Shown piece by piece: positions 19,772 through 29,758 of a stretch of 64,000 nucleotides of DNA (its first letter is position 1; every line of letters starts with the position of its first letter). The stretch spans positions 17,263-81,262 of the forward strand of contig BJUU01000014.1 of the NCBI GenBank assembly GCA_007988785.1, in the 5' to 3' direction. The stretch comes from Agrococcus baldri. GTDB lineage: Bacteria > Actinomycetota > Actinomycetes > Actinomycetales > Microbacteriaceae. The notes below the pieces were generated by a model that was not told the DNA's origin, made no database searches, and worked only from the letters and a program-made list of their open reading frames with translations. Both the position numbers and the translations under genes were made by a program.

Positions 19772-22700
19772 ATGGCAGAGAACTTCGCGCACCTCCACGT
19801 CCACACCGAGTACTCGATGCTCGACGGCGCCGCCCGCATCAAGGACCTGATGCAGGCGGTCGACGACGAGGGGATGCCGGCGGTCGCGATGACCGATCAC
19901 GGCAACATCTTCGGCGCCTTCGAGTTCTGGAAGGCGGCCAAGGCGCAGGGCGTGAAGCCCATCATCGGCACCGAGGCGTACATCACGCCCGGCACGCACC
20001 GCAGCGACAAGACCCGCGTCAAGTGGGGCGGGCAGGACGCCAGGCCCGGCGACGACGTCTCCGGCAGCGGCGCCTACACGCACATGACGCTGCTGGCCGA
20101 GAACAACGAGGGGATGCACAACCTCTTCCGGCTCTCGTCGTACGCGTCGATGGAGGGCTTCTACTTCAAGCCGCGCATGGATCGCGAGCTGCTCGAGCGG
20201 TACTCCTCGGGGCTCATCGCCACCACCGGCTGCCCCTCCGGCGAGGTGCAGACGCGCCTGCGGCTCGGGCAGTTCGACCTGGCGCTCGAGGCCGCGGCCT
20301 CGTACCGCGACCTCTTCGGCGCCGAGAACTACTTCCTCGAGCTCATGGATCACGGGCTCGAGATCGAGCGGCGCGTGCGCGACGGGCTGCTCGACATCGG
20401 CAAGCAGCTGGGCCTGCCGCTGCTGGCCACGAACGACCTGCACTACACGCACGCCGAGGATGCCAAGAGCCACGAGGCGCTGCTGTGCGTGCAGTCGGGC
20501 TCGACGATGGACGACCCGAACCGCTTCCGGCTCGAGGGCGGCGGCTACTACGTGAAGTCGGCCGCCGAGATGCGGCACCTCTTCCGCGACATGCCGGAGG
20601 CCTGCGACAACACGCTGCTGATCGCCGAGCGCTGCGACGTGGAGTTCGACACGAGCGCCAACTACATGCCGCGCTACCCGGTGCCGGAGGGCCACGACGA
20701 GCACTCGTGGTTCCGCCACGAGGTGCAGGTGGGCCTCGAGCGCCGCTACCCGAGCGGCATCCCCGATGCCGTGCAGCAGCAGGCGGAGTACGAGATCGGC
20801 GTGATCTCGGGGATGGGCTTCCCCGGCTACTTCCTGGTGGTCGCCGACTTCATCAACTGGGCGAAGGACAACGGCATCCGCGTGGGGCCCGGCCGCGGCT
20901 CCGGCGCCGGCTCGATGGCCGCCTACGCGATGCGCATCACCGACCTCGACCCGCTCGAGCACGGCCTCATCTTCGAGCGCTTCCTCAACCCCGACCGCGT
21001 CTCGATGCCCGACTTCGACATCGACTTCGACGACCGGCGCCGCGGCGAGGTCATCCGCTACGTGACCGAGAAGTACGGCTCCGAGCGCGTCGCGCAGATC
21101 GTCACCTACGGCACCATCAAGCAGAAGCAGGCGCTCAAGGACGCGAGCCGCGTGCTCGGCTTCCCCTTCGGCATGGGCGACAAGCTCACGAAGGCGATGC
21201 CGCCCGCGATCATGGCGAAGGACATCCCGCTCGCCGGCATCACGGACCCCACGCACGAGCGCTACCGGGAGGCGGGCGACTTCCGCGCGCTGATCGAGAC
21301 CGACCCGGAGGCGAAGACCGTCTACGAGACGGCGCTCGGCCTCGAGAACCTGAAGCGCCAGTGGGGCGTGCACGCGGCCGGCGTCATCATGTCCTCCGAC
21401 CCGCTGATCGACATCATCCCGATCATGAAGCGGGAGCAGGACGGCGCGATCATCACGCAGTTCGACTACCCGGCGTGCGAATCGCTCGGTCTCATCAAGA
21501 TGGACTTCCTGGGCCTGCGCAACCTGACGATCGTCTCGGACGCGCTCGACAACATCCGCGCGAACCGGGGCGAGACCATCGACCTCGAGACGCTCGCGCT
21601 CGACGACCGCGGCGCCTACGAGCTGCTGCAGCGGGGCGACACGCTCGGCGTCTTCCAGCTCGACGGCGGCCCGCTGCGCTCGCTGCTGCGGCTGATGAAG
21701 CCCGACAGCTTCGGCGACATCTCGGCCGTCATCGCCCTCTACCGGCCCGGCCCCATGGGCGCCGACTCGCACACCAACTACGCGCTGCGCAAGAACGGGC
21801 AGCAGCCGATCACGCCCATCCACCCGGAGCTCGAGGAGCCGCTCGCCGACATCCTCTCCGAGTCCTACGGCCTCATCATCTACCAGGAGCAGGTGATGGC
21901 GGTCGCGCAGAAGGTCGCCGGCTACTCGCTCGGCCAGGCCGACATCCTGCGCCGCGCGATGGGCAAGAAGAAGAAGGAGGAGCTCGACAAGCAGTTCGTC
22001 GGCTTCTCGGGCGGCATGCGCGAGCGCGGCTACTCCGACGCCGCGGTGAAGGCACTGTGGGACATCCTGCTGCCCTTCTCCGACTACGCCTTCAACAAGG
22101 CGCACTCGGCCGCCTACGGCGTCATCTCCTACTGGACGGCCTACCTCAAGGCGCACTACCCGGCCGAGTACATGGCGGCGCTGCTGACGAGCGTCGGCGA
22201 CTCCAAGGACAAGATGGCGATCTACCTCTCGGAGTGCCGGCGGATGGGCATCACGGTGCTGCCGCCGGATGTCAACGAGTCGACCCTGTACTTCACGGCC
22301 GTCGGCGACGACATCCGCTTCGGCCTGGGCGCCGTGCGCAACGTCGGCGACGGGGTCGTGGACGGCATCGTGGCAGCGCGTGAGCGCGAGGGCGCGTTCA
22401 CCTCGTTCCACGACTTCCTGAAGAAGGCGCCGCTCGGGGTCGCGAACAAGCGAACGGTCGAGTCGCTCATCAAGTCGGGCGGCTTCGACACCATGGGCGC
22501 GAGCCGCAGGGCGATGCTCGAGATCCACGAGGATGCGGTGGACGCCGCCGTCTCCATCAAGCGCAACGAGGCCAACGGCCAGGTCGACCTCTTCGGCGAC
22601 ATCTTCGACGACCTCGACACCGTCGCCGACCGGGTGCCGGAGCGGCCCGAGTGGGGCAAGCAGGACAAGCTCGCCTTCGAGCGCGAGATGCTGGGCCTGT

Positions 22701-23281
22701 ACGTCTCCGACCATCCGCTCTCCGGCCTCGAGCTCGAGCTCGCGAAGCACGCGACGCACCAGATCCAGGAGCTGAACGAGTCGGTCGAGGACGGCGACCA
22801 CGTCGCCATCGCCGGGCTCATCACGAGCGTGCAGCACCGGGTGGCGCGCAACTCGGGCAACCCCTACGGCATCATCGCGGTCGAGGACTTCAGCGGCGAG
22901 CTCGAGATCATGGTGCTCGGCAAGACGTACACCGAGTTCCGGGCGGCGCTGCTGGCCGACCAGGTGGTGGTGGTGCGCGGGCGCGCGCAGACCCGCGACG
23001 ACAGCATCACCGTGCGCGCCAACAGCATCGACACGCCCGATGTGCAGCCGATCGACGACACCAGGCCGCTCGAGCTGCGCATCCCGGAGCGGCGCGCCTC
23101 GATGACGGCGATGCGCGAGCTGCGGGCGCTGCTCGAGCGGCACTCGGGCCCGACCGACGTGCGCATCGCGCTGCAGCGGCCGGAGGTCGAGCGGGTCTTC
23201 GCGCTGCCGCAGCAGGTGCGCGTCTCGAGCGACCTCTTCGGCGAGATCAAGAGCCTGCTGGGCCCCGCCTCGATCGCGTAG
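19772..23281 (+). CDS. dnaE: DNA polymerase III alpha subunit (replicative)
   Basis: Catalytic C-family replicative polymerase. The 1169 residues match actinobacterial DnaE1. The N-terminal PHP domain starts [14 protein letters not shown] and continues with [13 protein letters not shown]. The polymerase active site [16 protein letters not shown] with its aspartates lies at about 411-426, preceded by [10 protein letters not shown]. Later blocks are [29 protein letters not shown] and a C-terminal OB-fold region. The PHP metal-binding residues look intact, so a proofreading 3'-5' exonuclease, as in mycobacterial DnaE1, is plausible (inference). Confidence 0.97.
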   Translation: MAENFAHLHVHTEYSMLDGAARIKDLMQAVDDEGMPAVAMTDHGNIFGAFEFWKAAKAQGVKPIIGTEAYITPGTHRSDKTRVKWGGQDARPGDDVSGSGAYTHMTLLAENNEGMHNLFRLSSYASMEGFYFKPRMDRELLERYSSGLIATTGCPSGEVQTRLRLGQFDLALEAAASYRDLFGAENYFLELMDHGLEIERRVRDGLLDIGKQLGLPLLATNDLHYTHAEDAKSHEALLCVQSGSTMDDPNRFRLEGGGYYVKSAAEMRHLFRDMPEACDNTLLIAERCDVEFDTSANYMPRYPVPEGHDEHSWFRHEVQVGLERRYPSGIPDAVQQQAEYEIGVISGMGFPGYFLVVADFINWAKDNGIRVGPGRGSGAGSMAAYAMRITDLDPLEHGLIFERFLNPDRVSMPDFDIDFDDRRRGEVIRYVTEKYGSERVAQIVTYGTIKQKQALKDASRVLGFPFGMGDKLTKAMPPAIMAKDIPLAGITDPTHERYREAGDFRALIETDPEAKTVYETALGLENLKRQWGVHAAGVIMSSDPLIDIIPIMKREQDGAIITQFDYPACESLGLIKMDFLGLRNLTIVSDALDNIRANRGETIDLETLALDDRGAYELLQRGDTLGVFQLDGGPLRSLLRLMKPDSFGDISAVIALYRPGPMGADSHTNYALRKNGQQPITPIHPELEEPLADILSESYGLIIYQEQVMAVAQKVAGYSLGQADILRRAMGKKKKEELDKQFVGFSGGMRERGYSDAAVKALWDILLPFSDYAFNKAHSAAYGVISYWTAYLKAHYPAEYMAALLTSVGDSKDKMAIYLSECRRMGITVLPPDVNESTLYFTAVGDDIRFGLGAVRNVGDGVVDGIVAAREREGAFTSFHDFLKKAPLGVANKRTVESLIKSGGFDTMGASRRAMLEIHEDAVDAAVSIKRNEANGQVDLFGDIFDDLDTVADRVPERPEWGKQDKLAFEREMLGLYVSDHPLSGLELELAKHATHQIQELNESVEDGDHVAIAGLITSVQHRVARNSGNPYGIIAVEDFSGELEIMVLGKTYTEFRAALLADQVVVVRGRAQTRDDSITVRANSIDTPDVQPIDDTRPLELRIPERRASMTAMRELRALLERHSGPTDVRIALQRPEVERVFALPQQVRVSSDLFGEIKSLLGPASIA

Positions 23282-23325
23282 CGGCCCACCGGGGCAGGCG
23301 CCGCCCTTCGACAAGCGCAGGAACC

Positions 23326-23382
23326 GGAGCGCCGGCCGCAGGCCGACACCCGTCGGTCGAGGAGCGCCGGCCGCAGGCCGAC
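23326..23382. repeat. Extragenic GC-rich direct repeat (two 22-bp copies)
   Basis: Two identical 22-base copies beginning GGAGCGCCGGCCGCAGGCC lie at 23326-23347 and 23361-23382, 35 bases apart, in the dnaE-hisD gap. The unit is itself partly palindromic (GGCCGCAGGCC), and just downstream is the palindrome GTCTCGAGAC (23385-23394). Together this looks like a REP-type extragenic element or the remains of one; it may fold and end dnaE transcription. Confidence 0.75.
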
Positions 23383-23408
23383 GCGTCTCGAGACCGAGCC
23401 CGGCGATC

Positions 23409-23414
23409 TACGAT
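23409..23414 (+). promoter_or_regulatory. hisD -10 element (leaderless)
   Basis: TACGAT ends seven bases before the GTG at 23422. No ribosome binding site precedes the GTG. An in-frame ATG at 23413 overlaps this hexamer, which argues against ATG being the start. Confidence 0.6.
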
Positions 23415-23421
23415 GGAACCC

Positions 23422-24744
23422 GTGCTCCGACGAATCGACCTGACGACCCTGCCCGCCGAGCAGGAGCTGCGCGCGCTGCTGCCCCGGCCCGCGGTCGACG
23501 TCGCCGCATCGCTGCCGGCGGCGACCGAGCTCATCGACGCGGTCCGCGAGCGCGGCGCCGAGGCGCTGCTCGAGCAGGCCGAGCGCTTCGACGGCGTGCG
23601 CCCCGACGCGATTCGCGTTGGCGTCGAGGTGCTGACGGATGCGCTGGCGTCGCTCGACGCGTCGGTGCGGTCGGCGCTCGAGGCCGCGATCGAGCGCGTG
23701 CGCGTCGGCTCGACGGCGCAGGTGCCGCCGCCCATGATCGCCCACCTCGGCGAGGGCGCGGAGATCGAGCTGCGCTGGCAGCCCGTCGACCGTGTCGGCC
23801 TCTACGTGCCGGGCGGCAAGGCCGTGTACCCCTCGAGCGTCATCATGAACGTGGTCGCCGCGCAGGCGGCCGGCGTGGCATCCATCGCGGTCGCGAGCCC
23901 CGCCCAGGCCGAGCACGGCGGGCTGCCGCACCCGGCCATCCTCGCCGCATGCGCGCTGCTGGGCGTCGACGAGGTCTACGCCATGGGCGGCGCCGGCGCC
24001 ATCGGCGCGCTCGCGCACGGCGTGCCGGCGATCGGGCTCGCGCCGGTCGACGTCGTGACCGGCCCCGGCAACGTCTTCGTCGCCGCGGCCAAGCGCGTGG
24101 TCGCCGGCACCGTGCGCGTCGACGCCGAGGCGGGGCCCACCGAGATCCTCGTGATCGCCGACGATTCGGCCGACGCCGAGCTCGTGGCGGCCGACCTGGT
24201 GAGCCAGGCCGAGCACGACGAGCTCGCCGCCGCCGTGCTCGTGACCGACTCGGTCGAGCTCGCCGACCGCGTGGACGCATCCGTCGCACGACGTGCCGCC
24301 GAGACCCCCGCTGCAGCGCGCGTCTCGGCGGCCCTCGCGGGCGAGCAGTCGGCGATCGTGCTGGTCGCCGACCTGCCGGCCGCCGCAGCGGTGAGCGACG
24401 CCTATGCGCCCGAGCACCTCGAGATCGTCACGCGCGACGACGACGCGGTGCTGGCCCGCGTGCGGCACGCCGGCGCGATCTTCCTCGGCCCGCACACCCC
24501 CGTGAGCCTCGGCGACTACGCCGCGGGCTCCAACCACGTGCTGCCGACCGGCGGCCAGGCGCGCCGCGTCGCGGGGCTCGGCGCCGCGACCTTCCTGCGG
24601 CCGCAGCAGGTGGTGCGCTACGACCGCGCCGCGCTCGCCGAGGTGCGCGAGCACGTGATGGCGCTCGCCGCCGCCGAGGGCCTGCCGGCGCACGGCGAGG
24701 CCATCGAGGCGCGGTTCACGGACGCGAGCGGGGAGGTGCGCTGA
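23422..24744 (+). CDS. hisD: Histidinol dehydrogenase
   Basis: Performs the last two steps of histidine synthesis (histidinol to histidine, NAD- and Zn-dependent). The 440 residues show [75 protein letters not shown] and [16 protein letters not shown] place the start at GTG 23422 because the family begins within a few residues of IDL and a -10 hexamer ends seven bases before it; ATG 23413 would add three residues. The stop overlaps nrdR, so the two are probably cotranscribed. Confidence 0.94.
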   Translation: MLRRIDLTTLPAEQELRALLPRPAVDVAASLPAATELIDAVRERGAEALLEQAERFDGVRPDAIRVGVEVLTDALASLDASVRSALEAAIERVRVGSTAQVPPPMIAHLGEGAEIELRWQPVDRVGLYVPGGKAVYPSSVIMNVVAAQAAGVASIAVASPAQAEHGGLPHPAILAACALLGVDEVYAMGGAGAIGALAHGVPAIGLAPVDVVTGPGNVFVAAAKRVVAGTVRVDAEAGPTEILVIADDSADAELVAADLVSQAEHDELAAAVLVTDSVELADRVDASVARRAAETPAAARVSAALAGEQSAIVLVADLPAAAAVSDAYAPEHLEIVTRDDDAVLARVRHAGAIFLGPHTPVSLGDYAAGSNHVLPTGGQARRVAGLGAATFLRPQQVVRYDRAALAEVREHVMALAAAEGLPAHGEAIEARFTDASGEVR

Positions 24745-25214
24745 TGCACTGCCCCTTCTGCCGCAACCCCGACTCGCGCGTCGTCGACTCGCGCACGAGC
24801 GACGACGGCACCTCGATCCGGCGGCGTCGCCAGTGCACCGAGTGCGGTCGCCGCTTCACGACCACCGAGACGGCGAGCCTCTCGGTCGTGAAGCGCTCCG
24901 GCGTGCTCGAGCCGTTCCGCCGCGAGAAGGTCATCGAGGGCGTGCGCAAGGCCGTCCGCGGCCGCCCCGTCACCGACGCCGACCTGGCGGGCGTCGCCCA
25001 GTCGGTCGAGGAGACCATCCGCGCGACCGGTGCGAGCCAGATCGACGCGAACGAGATCGGCCTGGCGGTGCTGCCGCCGCTGCGCGAGCTCGACGAGGTC
25101 GCCTACCTGCGCTTCGCGAGCGTCTACAACAACTTCGACTCGCTCGAGGACTTCGAGGCGGCCATCCGCACGCTGCGCGAGGGCAAGGCCGGCGCCGAGG
25201 AGCTCGCCGAGTGA
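24744..25214 (+). CDS. nrdR: Ribonucleotide reductase repressor NrdR
   Basis: ATP-cone transcriptional repressor of ribonucleotide reductase operons. The 156 residues have an N-terminal zinc ribbon with C3, C6, C31 and C34 (HCPFC and QCTECG), a basic DNA-binding stretch, and an ATP-cone from about residue 46 ([20 protein letters not shown]) to about 136 ([18 protein letters not shown]). The length is standard. The start overlaps the hisD stop, and pyrD starts within its stop codon. No NrdR box could be located with confidence here. Confidence 0.96.
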   Translation: MHCPFCRNPDSRVVDSRTSDDGTSIRRRRQCTECGRRFTTTETASLSVVKRSGVLEPFRREKVIEGVRKAVRGRPVTDADLAGVAQSVEETIRATGASQIDANEIGLAVLPPLRELDEVAYLRFASVYNNFDSLEDFEAAIRTLREGKAGAEELAE

Positions 25215-26245
25215 CCGCCTACGAGCTGCTCTTCCGGCACGCCTTCACCCGCGTCGACCCGGAGGCGGCGCACCACCTGGGCGCGACCGCCATCCGGGCG
25301 ATCGGTGCCGCGCGGCCGGGCGTGCGCACCGATCCCGCGCTGCGCACGCGTGCGTTCGGCCGCGAGCTCCCGACCCCCTTCGGCGTGGCGGCGGGCTTCG
25401 ACAAGGACGCCACGATGATCGCGGGCCTCGGCGCGCTCGGCTTCGGGCACGTCGAGGTGGGTACGCTCACGGCGCAGGCCCAGCCCGGCAATCCGCAGCC
25501 GCGGCTGTTCCGCCTCACCGACGACCGCGCGCTCGTGAACCGGATGGGCTTCAACAACGGGGGAGCGGCCGCTGCCGCCGAGCGCATCGCCGCCGCCCGC
25601 GAGGCCCGCTCGCGCCCCGTGATCGGCGTCAACATCGGCAAGAGCCGCGTCGTCGATGCCGACGACGCGCCCGCCGTCGAGCGCGACTACCTGCGCTCCA
25701 CGCGGCTGCTCGCACCCGTCGCCGACTACCTCGCCGTCAACGTCTCCTCGCCGAACACGCCGGGCCTGCGCGGCCTGCAGGACGAGCGCCTGCTCGAGCC
25801 GCTGCTCACCGCCATCCGCGGCGCCGCGGGCGCGACGCCGGTGCTCGTGAAGATCGCCCCCGACCTCGACGACGCGCAGGTGGAGGGCATCGCCGGCCTC
25901 GCTGAGCGCGTCGGCCTCGCCGGCGTCATCGCCACGAACACGACCATCGCCCGCGCGGGCCTGCGGAGCACGGCGGATGCGGTGGCGCGCGCGGGCGCTG
26001 GCGGCCTATCCGGCCCTCCGGTCGCCGCTCGCTCGCTCGCGGTGCTGCGGCTGCTGCGCGCAGCGCTGCCGGCGTCGCTCGAGATCATCTCGGTCGGCGG
26101 CGTCGAGACGGCCGCCGACGTGCGCGAGCGGCTCGCCGCAGGCGCCGCGCTCGTGCAGGGCTACACCGGCTTCATCTACCGCGGGCCCGGCTGGGCGCGC
26201 GAGGTCAACCGGGGGCTGCTCCGTCCGCAGGCCTATTCCGGGTAG
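25211..26245 (+). CDS. pyrD: Dihydroorotate dehydrogenase (quinone), class 2
   Basis: FMN enzyme of pyrimidine synthesis that oxidises dihydroorotate to orotate with a membrane quinone as acceptor. The 344 residues start with an N-terminal helical extension ([20 protein letters not shown]) typical of class 2 enzymes. [20 protein letters not shown], the catalytic-serine block [31 protein letters not shown] and [10 protein letters not shown] follow. The GTG start overlaps the nrdR stop. The 3' end overlaps the opposing DUF3043 gene by 13 bases. Confidence 0.95.
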   Translation: MTAYELLFRHAFTRVDPEAAHHLGATAIRAIGAARPGVRTDPALRTRAFGRELPTPFGVAAGFDKDATMIAGLGALGFGHVEVGTLTAQAQPGNPQPRLFRLTDDRALVNRMGFNNGGAAAAAERIAAAREARSRPVIGVNIGKSRVVDADDAPAVERDYLRSTRLLAPVADYLAVNVSSPNTPGLRGLQDERLLEPLLTAIRGAAGATPVLVKIAPDLDDAQVEGIAGLAERVGLAGVIATNTTIARAGLRSTADAVARAGAGGLSGPPVAARSLAVLRLLRAALPASLEIISVGGVETAADVRERLAAGAALVQGYTGFIYRGPGWAREVNRGLLRPQAYSG

Positions 26246-26793
26246 CGGAACAGCTTCGTCTGCGGCTTCGGCATGCGCATGAACGGCAGCTGCACGGCAC
26301 GCATGGTCGCGTACCAGCCGTGACCCTTGGCATCCTTCTGCCCGAACTTCGCGCGGATCGCCCGTCGCAGCTGCCACGCCATCAGGATCGAGTCGAGCAC
26401 CACGACGGCCACGAAGGCCCACAGCACGAGGTTCGCGATCATGCGCCACTGCGGGTCGTTGATGAAGGTGAGCACGAGCACGACGATCATCATCGGCATC
26501 GCGAGCGTGCCGATCGACAGTCGGGCGTCGACGAAGTCGCGCACGTACTTGCGCACCGGCCCCTTGTCGCGCGGCGGCAGGTACTTGTCCTCGCCGCGCT
26601 CGAAGCCCAGGCGCGCCTTCTGCCGCTCGGCGCGCATCTTGTCCTGCACCTGCCGCTTGGCCTCCCTGCGGTCCTCCGGCACGAGCGGGCGGCGGTTGCG
26701 CGCGACCTGCTCGGACTGCTTGGGCGTGCGGCGCACCTCGGGCTCAGGCTCGGGGCGAGCCTTGTCGTCGGCAGATCGGCTGAACAGCGCCAC
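26233..26793 (-). CDS. DUF3043 family membrane protein
   Basis: A 186-residue actinobacterial protein of unknown function. About 1-90 is a highly charged cytoplasmic region with a KRQVQDKMRAERQKARLGFERGE-like helix and DKGPVRKYVRDFVDARL. Two membrane segments follow (LAMPMMIVVLVLTFI at about 97-111 and MIANLVLWAFVAVVVLDSIL at about 118-137), then a basic tail. It starts at GTG with GAAGGAC upstream and a TAGGAT element 37 bases before the start. It converges on pyrD with a 13-base overlap and diverges from the M20 peptidase. No function is assigned. Confidence 0.85.
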   Translation of the reverse strand: MALFSRSADDKARPEPEPEVRRTPKQSEQVARNRRPLVPEDRREAKRQVQDKMRAERQKARLGFERGEDKYLPPRDKGPVRKYVRDFVDARLSIGTLAMPMMIVVLVLTFINDPQWRMIANLVLWAFVAVVVLDSILMAWQLRRAIRAKFGQKDAKGHGWYATMRAVQLPFMRMPKPQTKLFRYPE

Positions 26794-26829
26794 GGGAGGT
26801 CCTTCGGAGAATCGGCGGGGGATCGGTCC

Positions 26830-26835
26830 ATCCTA
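26830..26835 (-). promoter_or_regulatory. Candidate DUF3043 gene -10 element
   Basis: TAGGAT on the minus strand, 36 bases upstream of the GTG, gives a leader of about 30 bases that carries a ribosome site. Confidence 0.5.
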
Positions 26836-26886
26836 CCGCCGCACGCGTGCCGCCTCGCCGCCCTGCCGCGTCTGCTCGCGGCCACC

Positions 26887-26892
26887 TAGGAT
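26887..26892 (+). promoter_or_regulatory. M20 peptidase -10 element (leaderless)
   Basis: TAGGAT ends seven bases before the ATG at 26900. No Shine-Dalgarno sequence is present between them, consistent with a leaderless transcript. Confidence 0.65.
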
Positions 26893-26899
26893 CGTGCGC

Positions 26900-28324
26900 A
26901 TGACCGATCTCTCCGCTGACTCCGGCGCGCCCGCGGCGCGCGACCTCTCCGACCGCGACCGCGCCGTCCTCGCCGCCGTCGACGCCGGCTTCGACCGCGC
27001 GCTCGAGGACCTGCGGGCGCTCGTGCGCATCCCCAGCGTCCCCTGGGACGCCTACGACCCCGCCCACGTGCAGGCGAGCGCCGAGGCGGTCGCGGCGCTG
27101 GCGGAGGGCACGGGCGTGTTCGAGCGGGTCTCGATCGAGCGCGCGCCGATCGGCGACAGCGAGGAGCTCGGGCAGCCCGCGGTGCTCGCCGTGCGCCCCG
27201 CGAAGGCCGGCAGGCCCTCGATCCTGCTCTACGCGCACCACGACGTGCAGCCCTGGGGCGACGAGGCGCTGTGGCGCACGAAGCCCTTCGAGCCGACCGA
27301 GATCGACGGCCGCCTCTACGGTCGCGGCGCATCCGACGACAAGGCGGGCGTCATCACGCACATCGCCGCGATCCGCGCCCTCGCAGAGGTCGCCGACCCC
27401 GAGGTGGGGCTCGCGCTGTTCATCGAGGGGGAGGAGGAGCACGGCTCGCGCTCCTTCAAGAGCTTCCTGCAGCAGCACGCCGAGGTGCTCAGCGCCGACC
27501 TCATCGTCGTGGCCGACAGCGACAACTGGTCGACCGAGATCCCCTCGCTCACCGTCGCGCTGCGCGGCAACGCCGCCTTCAACGTCACGCTCACGACGCT
27601 CGAGCACGCGAGCCACTCGGGCATGTTCGGCGGCGCGGTGCCCGACGCGATGATGGCCTTCTCGCGCCTCGCCGCGAGCTTCTGGCACGAGGACGGCTCG
27701 GTCGCCGTCGCCGGCCTCACCGAGGCAGACCTCGACGTGCCCGAGCAGACCGAGCAGCACGTGCGCACCGAGGCCGGCGTGCTCGACGGCGTCGAGCTCA
27801 TCGGCAGCGGCCCGGTGCTCTCGCGCATGTGGGCCAAGCCCTCCATCACCATCACGGGCGTCGACGCGCCCAGCGTCCCCGACGCATCCAACACGATCCT
27901 GCCGACGGTGCGGTTCCGCCTCTCGGCGCGCATCGCGCCCGGGCAGTCCTCCGCCGAGGCGTTCGCGGCGCTCGAGCGCCACATCGCCGAGCACACGCCC
28001 TACGGCGCGCGCATCGAGTACGACAGCGTCGACCTGGGCGACCCGTTCCTGGTCGACACGAGCGGCTGGGGCGCGACCGCGGCCAAGGACGCGATGGCGG
28101 ATGCGTGGGGCGCGGCGCCCGTGGAGGCCGGCATCGGCGGCTCCATCCCGTTCATCGCCGACCTGGTGCAGCAGTTCCCGGCGGCGCAGATCCTGGTGAC
28201 GGGCGTCGAGGACCCGGGCACGATGGCGCACAGCCCCAACGAGTCGCAGCACCTGGGCGTGCTGCGGAAGGCGATCGGCGCGGAGGCGCTGCTGCTCGCG
28301 CGCGCCTCGGAGCGCAGGGAGTAG
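26900..28324 (+). CDS. M20 family dipeptidase
   Basis: Zinc peptidase of the M20A group, probably a cytoplasmic dipeptidase. The 474 residues have the catalytic domain split by a dimerisation domain. Metal and catalytic motifs are YAHHDVQPWGD (His ligand and catalytic Asp, about 112-122), GRGASDDKAG (bridging Asp), EGEEEHGS (catalytic Glu and ligand Glu), and a later HSPNES segment with the last His. The start is set by ATG 26900 with a -10 seven bases upstream. The exact substrate is not predictable; succinyl-diaminopimelate or acyl-amino acid hydrolysis is less likely given the HHDVQPWGD form. Confidence 0.92.
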   Translation: MTDLSADSGAPAARDLSDRDRAVLAAVDAGFDRALEDLRALVRIPSVPWDAYDPAHVQASAEAVAALAEGTGVFERVSIERAPIGDSEELGQPAVLAVRPAKAGRPSILLYAHHDVQPWGDEALWRTKPFEPTEIDGRLYGRGASDDKAGVITHIAAIRALAEVADPEVGLALFIEGEEEHGSRSFKSFLQQHAEVLSADLIVVADSDNWSTEIPSLTVALRGNAAFNVTLTTLEHASHSGMFGGAVPDAMMAFSRLAASFWHEDGSVAVAGLTEADLDVPEQTEQHVRTEAGVLDGVELIGSGPVLSRMWAKPSITITGVDAPSVPDASNTILPTVRFRLSARIAPGQSSAEAFAALERHIAEHTPYGARIEYDSVDLGDPFLVDTSGWGATAAKDAMADAWGAAPVEAGIGGSIPFIADLVQQFPAAQILVTGVEDPGTMAHSPNESQHLGVLRKAIGAEALLLARASERRE

Positions 28325-28327
28325 ACT
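28322..28327 (+). promoter_or_regulatory. Candidate erpA -10 element
   Basis: TAGACT overlaps the stop codon of the M20 peptidase gene and would give erpA a leader of about 20 bases containing GAGAGGAG. Confidence 0.5.
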
Positions 28328-28354
28328 GGGGCGGGCTTTCGAGAGGAGCTGCAG

Positions 28355-28696
28355 ATGACCGATCTCATGACGCACGGCGTGAACCTCACCGAGACGGCAG
28401 CCGACAAGGTGCGCCGGCTGCTCGACCAGGAGGGCCGCGACGACCTGCGCCTGCGGGTCGCGGTGCAGCCCGGCGGCTGCTCGGGTCTCATCTACCAGCT
28501 CTACTTCGACGAGCGGCAGCTCGACGGCGACGCGATCCGCGACTTCGACGGCGTCGAGGTCATCGTCGACCGCATGAGCGTGCCTTACCTGGACGGCTCG
28601 ACCATCGACTTCGAGGACTCCATCCAGAAGCAGGGCTTCACGATGGACAACCCCAACGCGGGCGGTTCGTGCGCCTGCGGGGACTCCTTCCACTGA
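28355..28696 (+). CDS. erpA: A-type iron-sulfur cluster carrier (ErpA/IscA family)
   Basis: HesB-like protein that delivers Fe-S clusters to client enzymes. The 113 residues have the three conserved cysteines: one in QPGGCSGLIYQLYFD and two in GGSCACGDSFH at the C-terminus. The domain starts NLTETAADKVRRLL. ATG follows GAGAGGAGCTGCAG. It sits just before the cytochrome oxidase genes, a frequent actinobacterial arrangement, but its own terminator separates it. The ErpA versus IscA distinction is not certain. Confidence 0.93.
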   Translation: MTDLMTHGVNLTETAADKVRRLLDQEGRDDLRLRVAVQPGGCSGLIYQLYFDERQLDGDAIRDFDGVEVIVDRMSVPYLDGSTIDFEDSIQKQGFTMDNPNAGGSCACGDSFH

Positions 28697-28721
28697 GCGC
28701 ATAGCGCCACCTCGCGCGACA

Positions 28722-28750
28722 CGCCGCCGATCCCGGGATCGGCGGCGTTT
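28722..28750 (+). terminator. Intrinsic terminator after erpA
   Basis: Perfect 26-base GC-rich palindrome centred on CCCGGG (arms CGCCGCCGATCCC and its complement) followed by TTT. It begins 26 bases after the erpA stop and separates it from ctaC. It is palindromic, so it could act on both strands. Confidence 0.8.
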
Positions 28751-28809
28751 CGCGTCTCACGGCTCCCTAGCAGGGGTGTGGCAGGAGCCTGAGCCGCGTC
28801 TGTGGGTAC

Positions 28810-28815
28810 TAGGAT
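28810..28815 (+). promoter_or_regulatory. ctaC -10 element
   Basis: TAGGAT lies about 35 bases upstream of the TTG start. The leader between them contains GTCGGAGGAAG, a strong ribosome site. An in-frame GTG at 28802 lies upstream of this element and so would not be on the transcript. Confidence 0.6.
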
Positions 28816-28849
28816 CGAGGCAGACGTTCACAAGAGTCGGAGGAAGACA

Positions 28850-29758
28850 TTGCGCACTCGTCGATCTCGTTGGATCGCGGCCCCCGTCGCCGTCGTGGTG
28901 GCGCTCGCGCTCGCCGGATGCACCCAGGCTCAGCTGCAGGGGTGGATGCCGTCTGAGCCGGGGCTGACGAACCACGTCGACCGGATCATGGGCCTGTGGA
29001 CGACCTCCTGGATCGTGCTGCTGGGCGTCGGCCTCCTCACCTGGGGCCTCATGATCTGGGCCGGCATCGCGTACCGCCGCCGCCGCGGCCAGACCGGTCT
29101 GCCCGCCCAGCTGCGCTACCACATGCCGATCGAGATCTTCTTCACGATCGTGCCCGTCATCCTCGTCGCCGGCTTCTTCGCCTTCACGGCGCGCGACCAG
29201 GCGATCATCGAGGAGCCCATCGAGGATCCCGACTATTCGCTCACCGTCTGGGGCAAGCGCTGGGCGTGGGACTTCGTCTACGACCGCGAGGGCCAGGACC
29301 CGGTGTACTACCAGGGCCTGCAGGCGATGAACGACCCGGAGTCGAACCTCATCGACCCCGAGTCGCTGCCGACGCTGTACCTGCCGACGAACTCGACCAT
29401 CGAGATCACGCTCGAGTCGCGCGATGTCGCGCACTCGTTCTGGGTCATCGAGTTCCTCTACAAGAAGGACATGCTGCCGGGCGTCACGAACCACATGTAC
29501 TTCGAGACCGGCTCGGAGGAGGGCGTCCTGCGCGGCAAGTGCGCAGAGCTGTGCGGCGAGTACCACTCGCTGATGCTCTTCAACGTCGAGCTCGTCAGCC
29601 CCGAGGAGTACGACGCCTACCTCGAGAGCCTCGAGGCCGAGGGCAACGTGGGCGAGATCGGCGAGTCGATCAACCCGAGCACGGGCGACGCGAGCATCGA
29701 CCCCGAGGCCGATGAGGACGTCGACAACACGAACACGCAGGAAGGCGAGGGCCACTGA
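28850..29758 (+). CDS. ctaC: Cytochrome c oxidase subunit II
   Basis: Carries the CuA centre that accepts electrons from cytochrome c (in Actinobacteria, from the bcc complex) for the aa3 oxidase. Translation from TTG 28850 gives 302 residues: a signal peptide with lipobox ALAGC (Cys24), two membrane helices ([20 protein letters not shown] and [19 protein letters not shown]), and a cupredoxin domain with [11 protein letters not shown] and [12 protein letters not shown] (CuA ligands). A Glu/Asp-rich tail ends the protein. TTG has GGAGG six bases upstream; GTG 28802 would put the signal peptide far inside. The stop overlaps ctaD. Confidence 0.93.
   Translation: MRTRRSRWIAAPVAVVVALALAGCTQAQLQGWMPSEPGLTNHVDRIMGLWTTSWIVLLGVGLLTWGLMIWAGIAYRRRRGQTGLPAQLRYHMPIEIFFTIVPVILVAGFFAFTARDQAIIEEPIEDPDYSLTVWGKRWAWDFVYDREGQDPVYYQGLQAMNDPESNLIDPESLPTLYLPTNSTIEITLESRDVAHSFWVIEFLYKKDMLPGVTNHMYFETGSEEGVLRGKCAELCGEYHSLMLFNVELVSPEEYDAYLESLEAEGNVGEIGESINPSTGDASIDPEADEDVDNTNTQEGEGH

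Noticed and set aside
19664..23314. A 1216-codon open frame on the minus strand opposite dnaE
   Set aside because: Its composition (Arg/His/Asp/Val-rich, no family motifs) is that of an antisense shadow in very GC-rich DNA; dnaE on the plus strand has every expected motif.
23413..23421. ATG 23413 as hisD start
   Set aside because: It overlaps the TACGAT -10 hexamer and lacks a ribosome site; GTG 23422 matches the family N-terminus.
28802..28849. GTG 28802 as ctaC start
   Set aside because: It lies before the -10 element at 28810 and would put 16 extra residues before the basic region of the signal peptide; TTG 28850 has a strong ribosome site.
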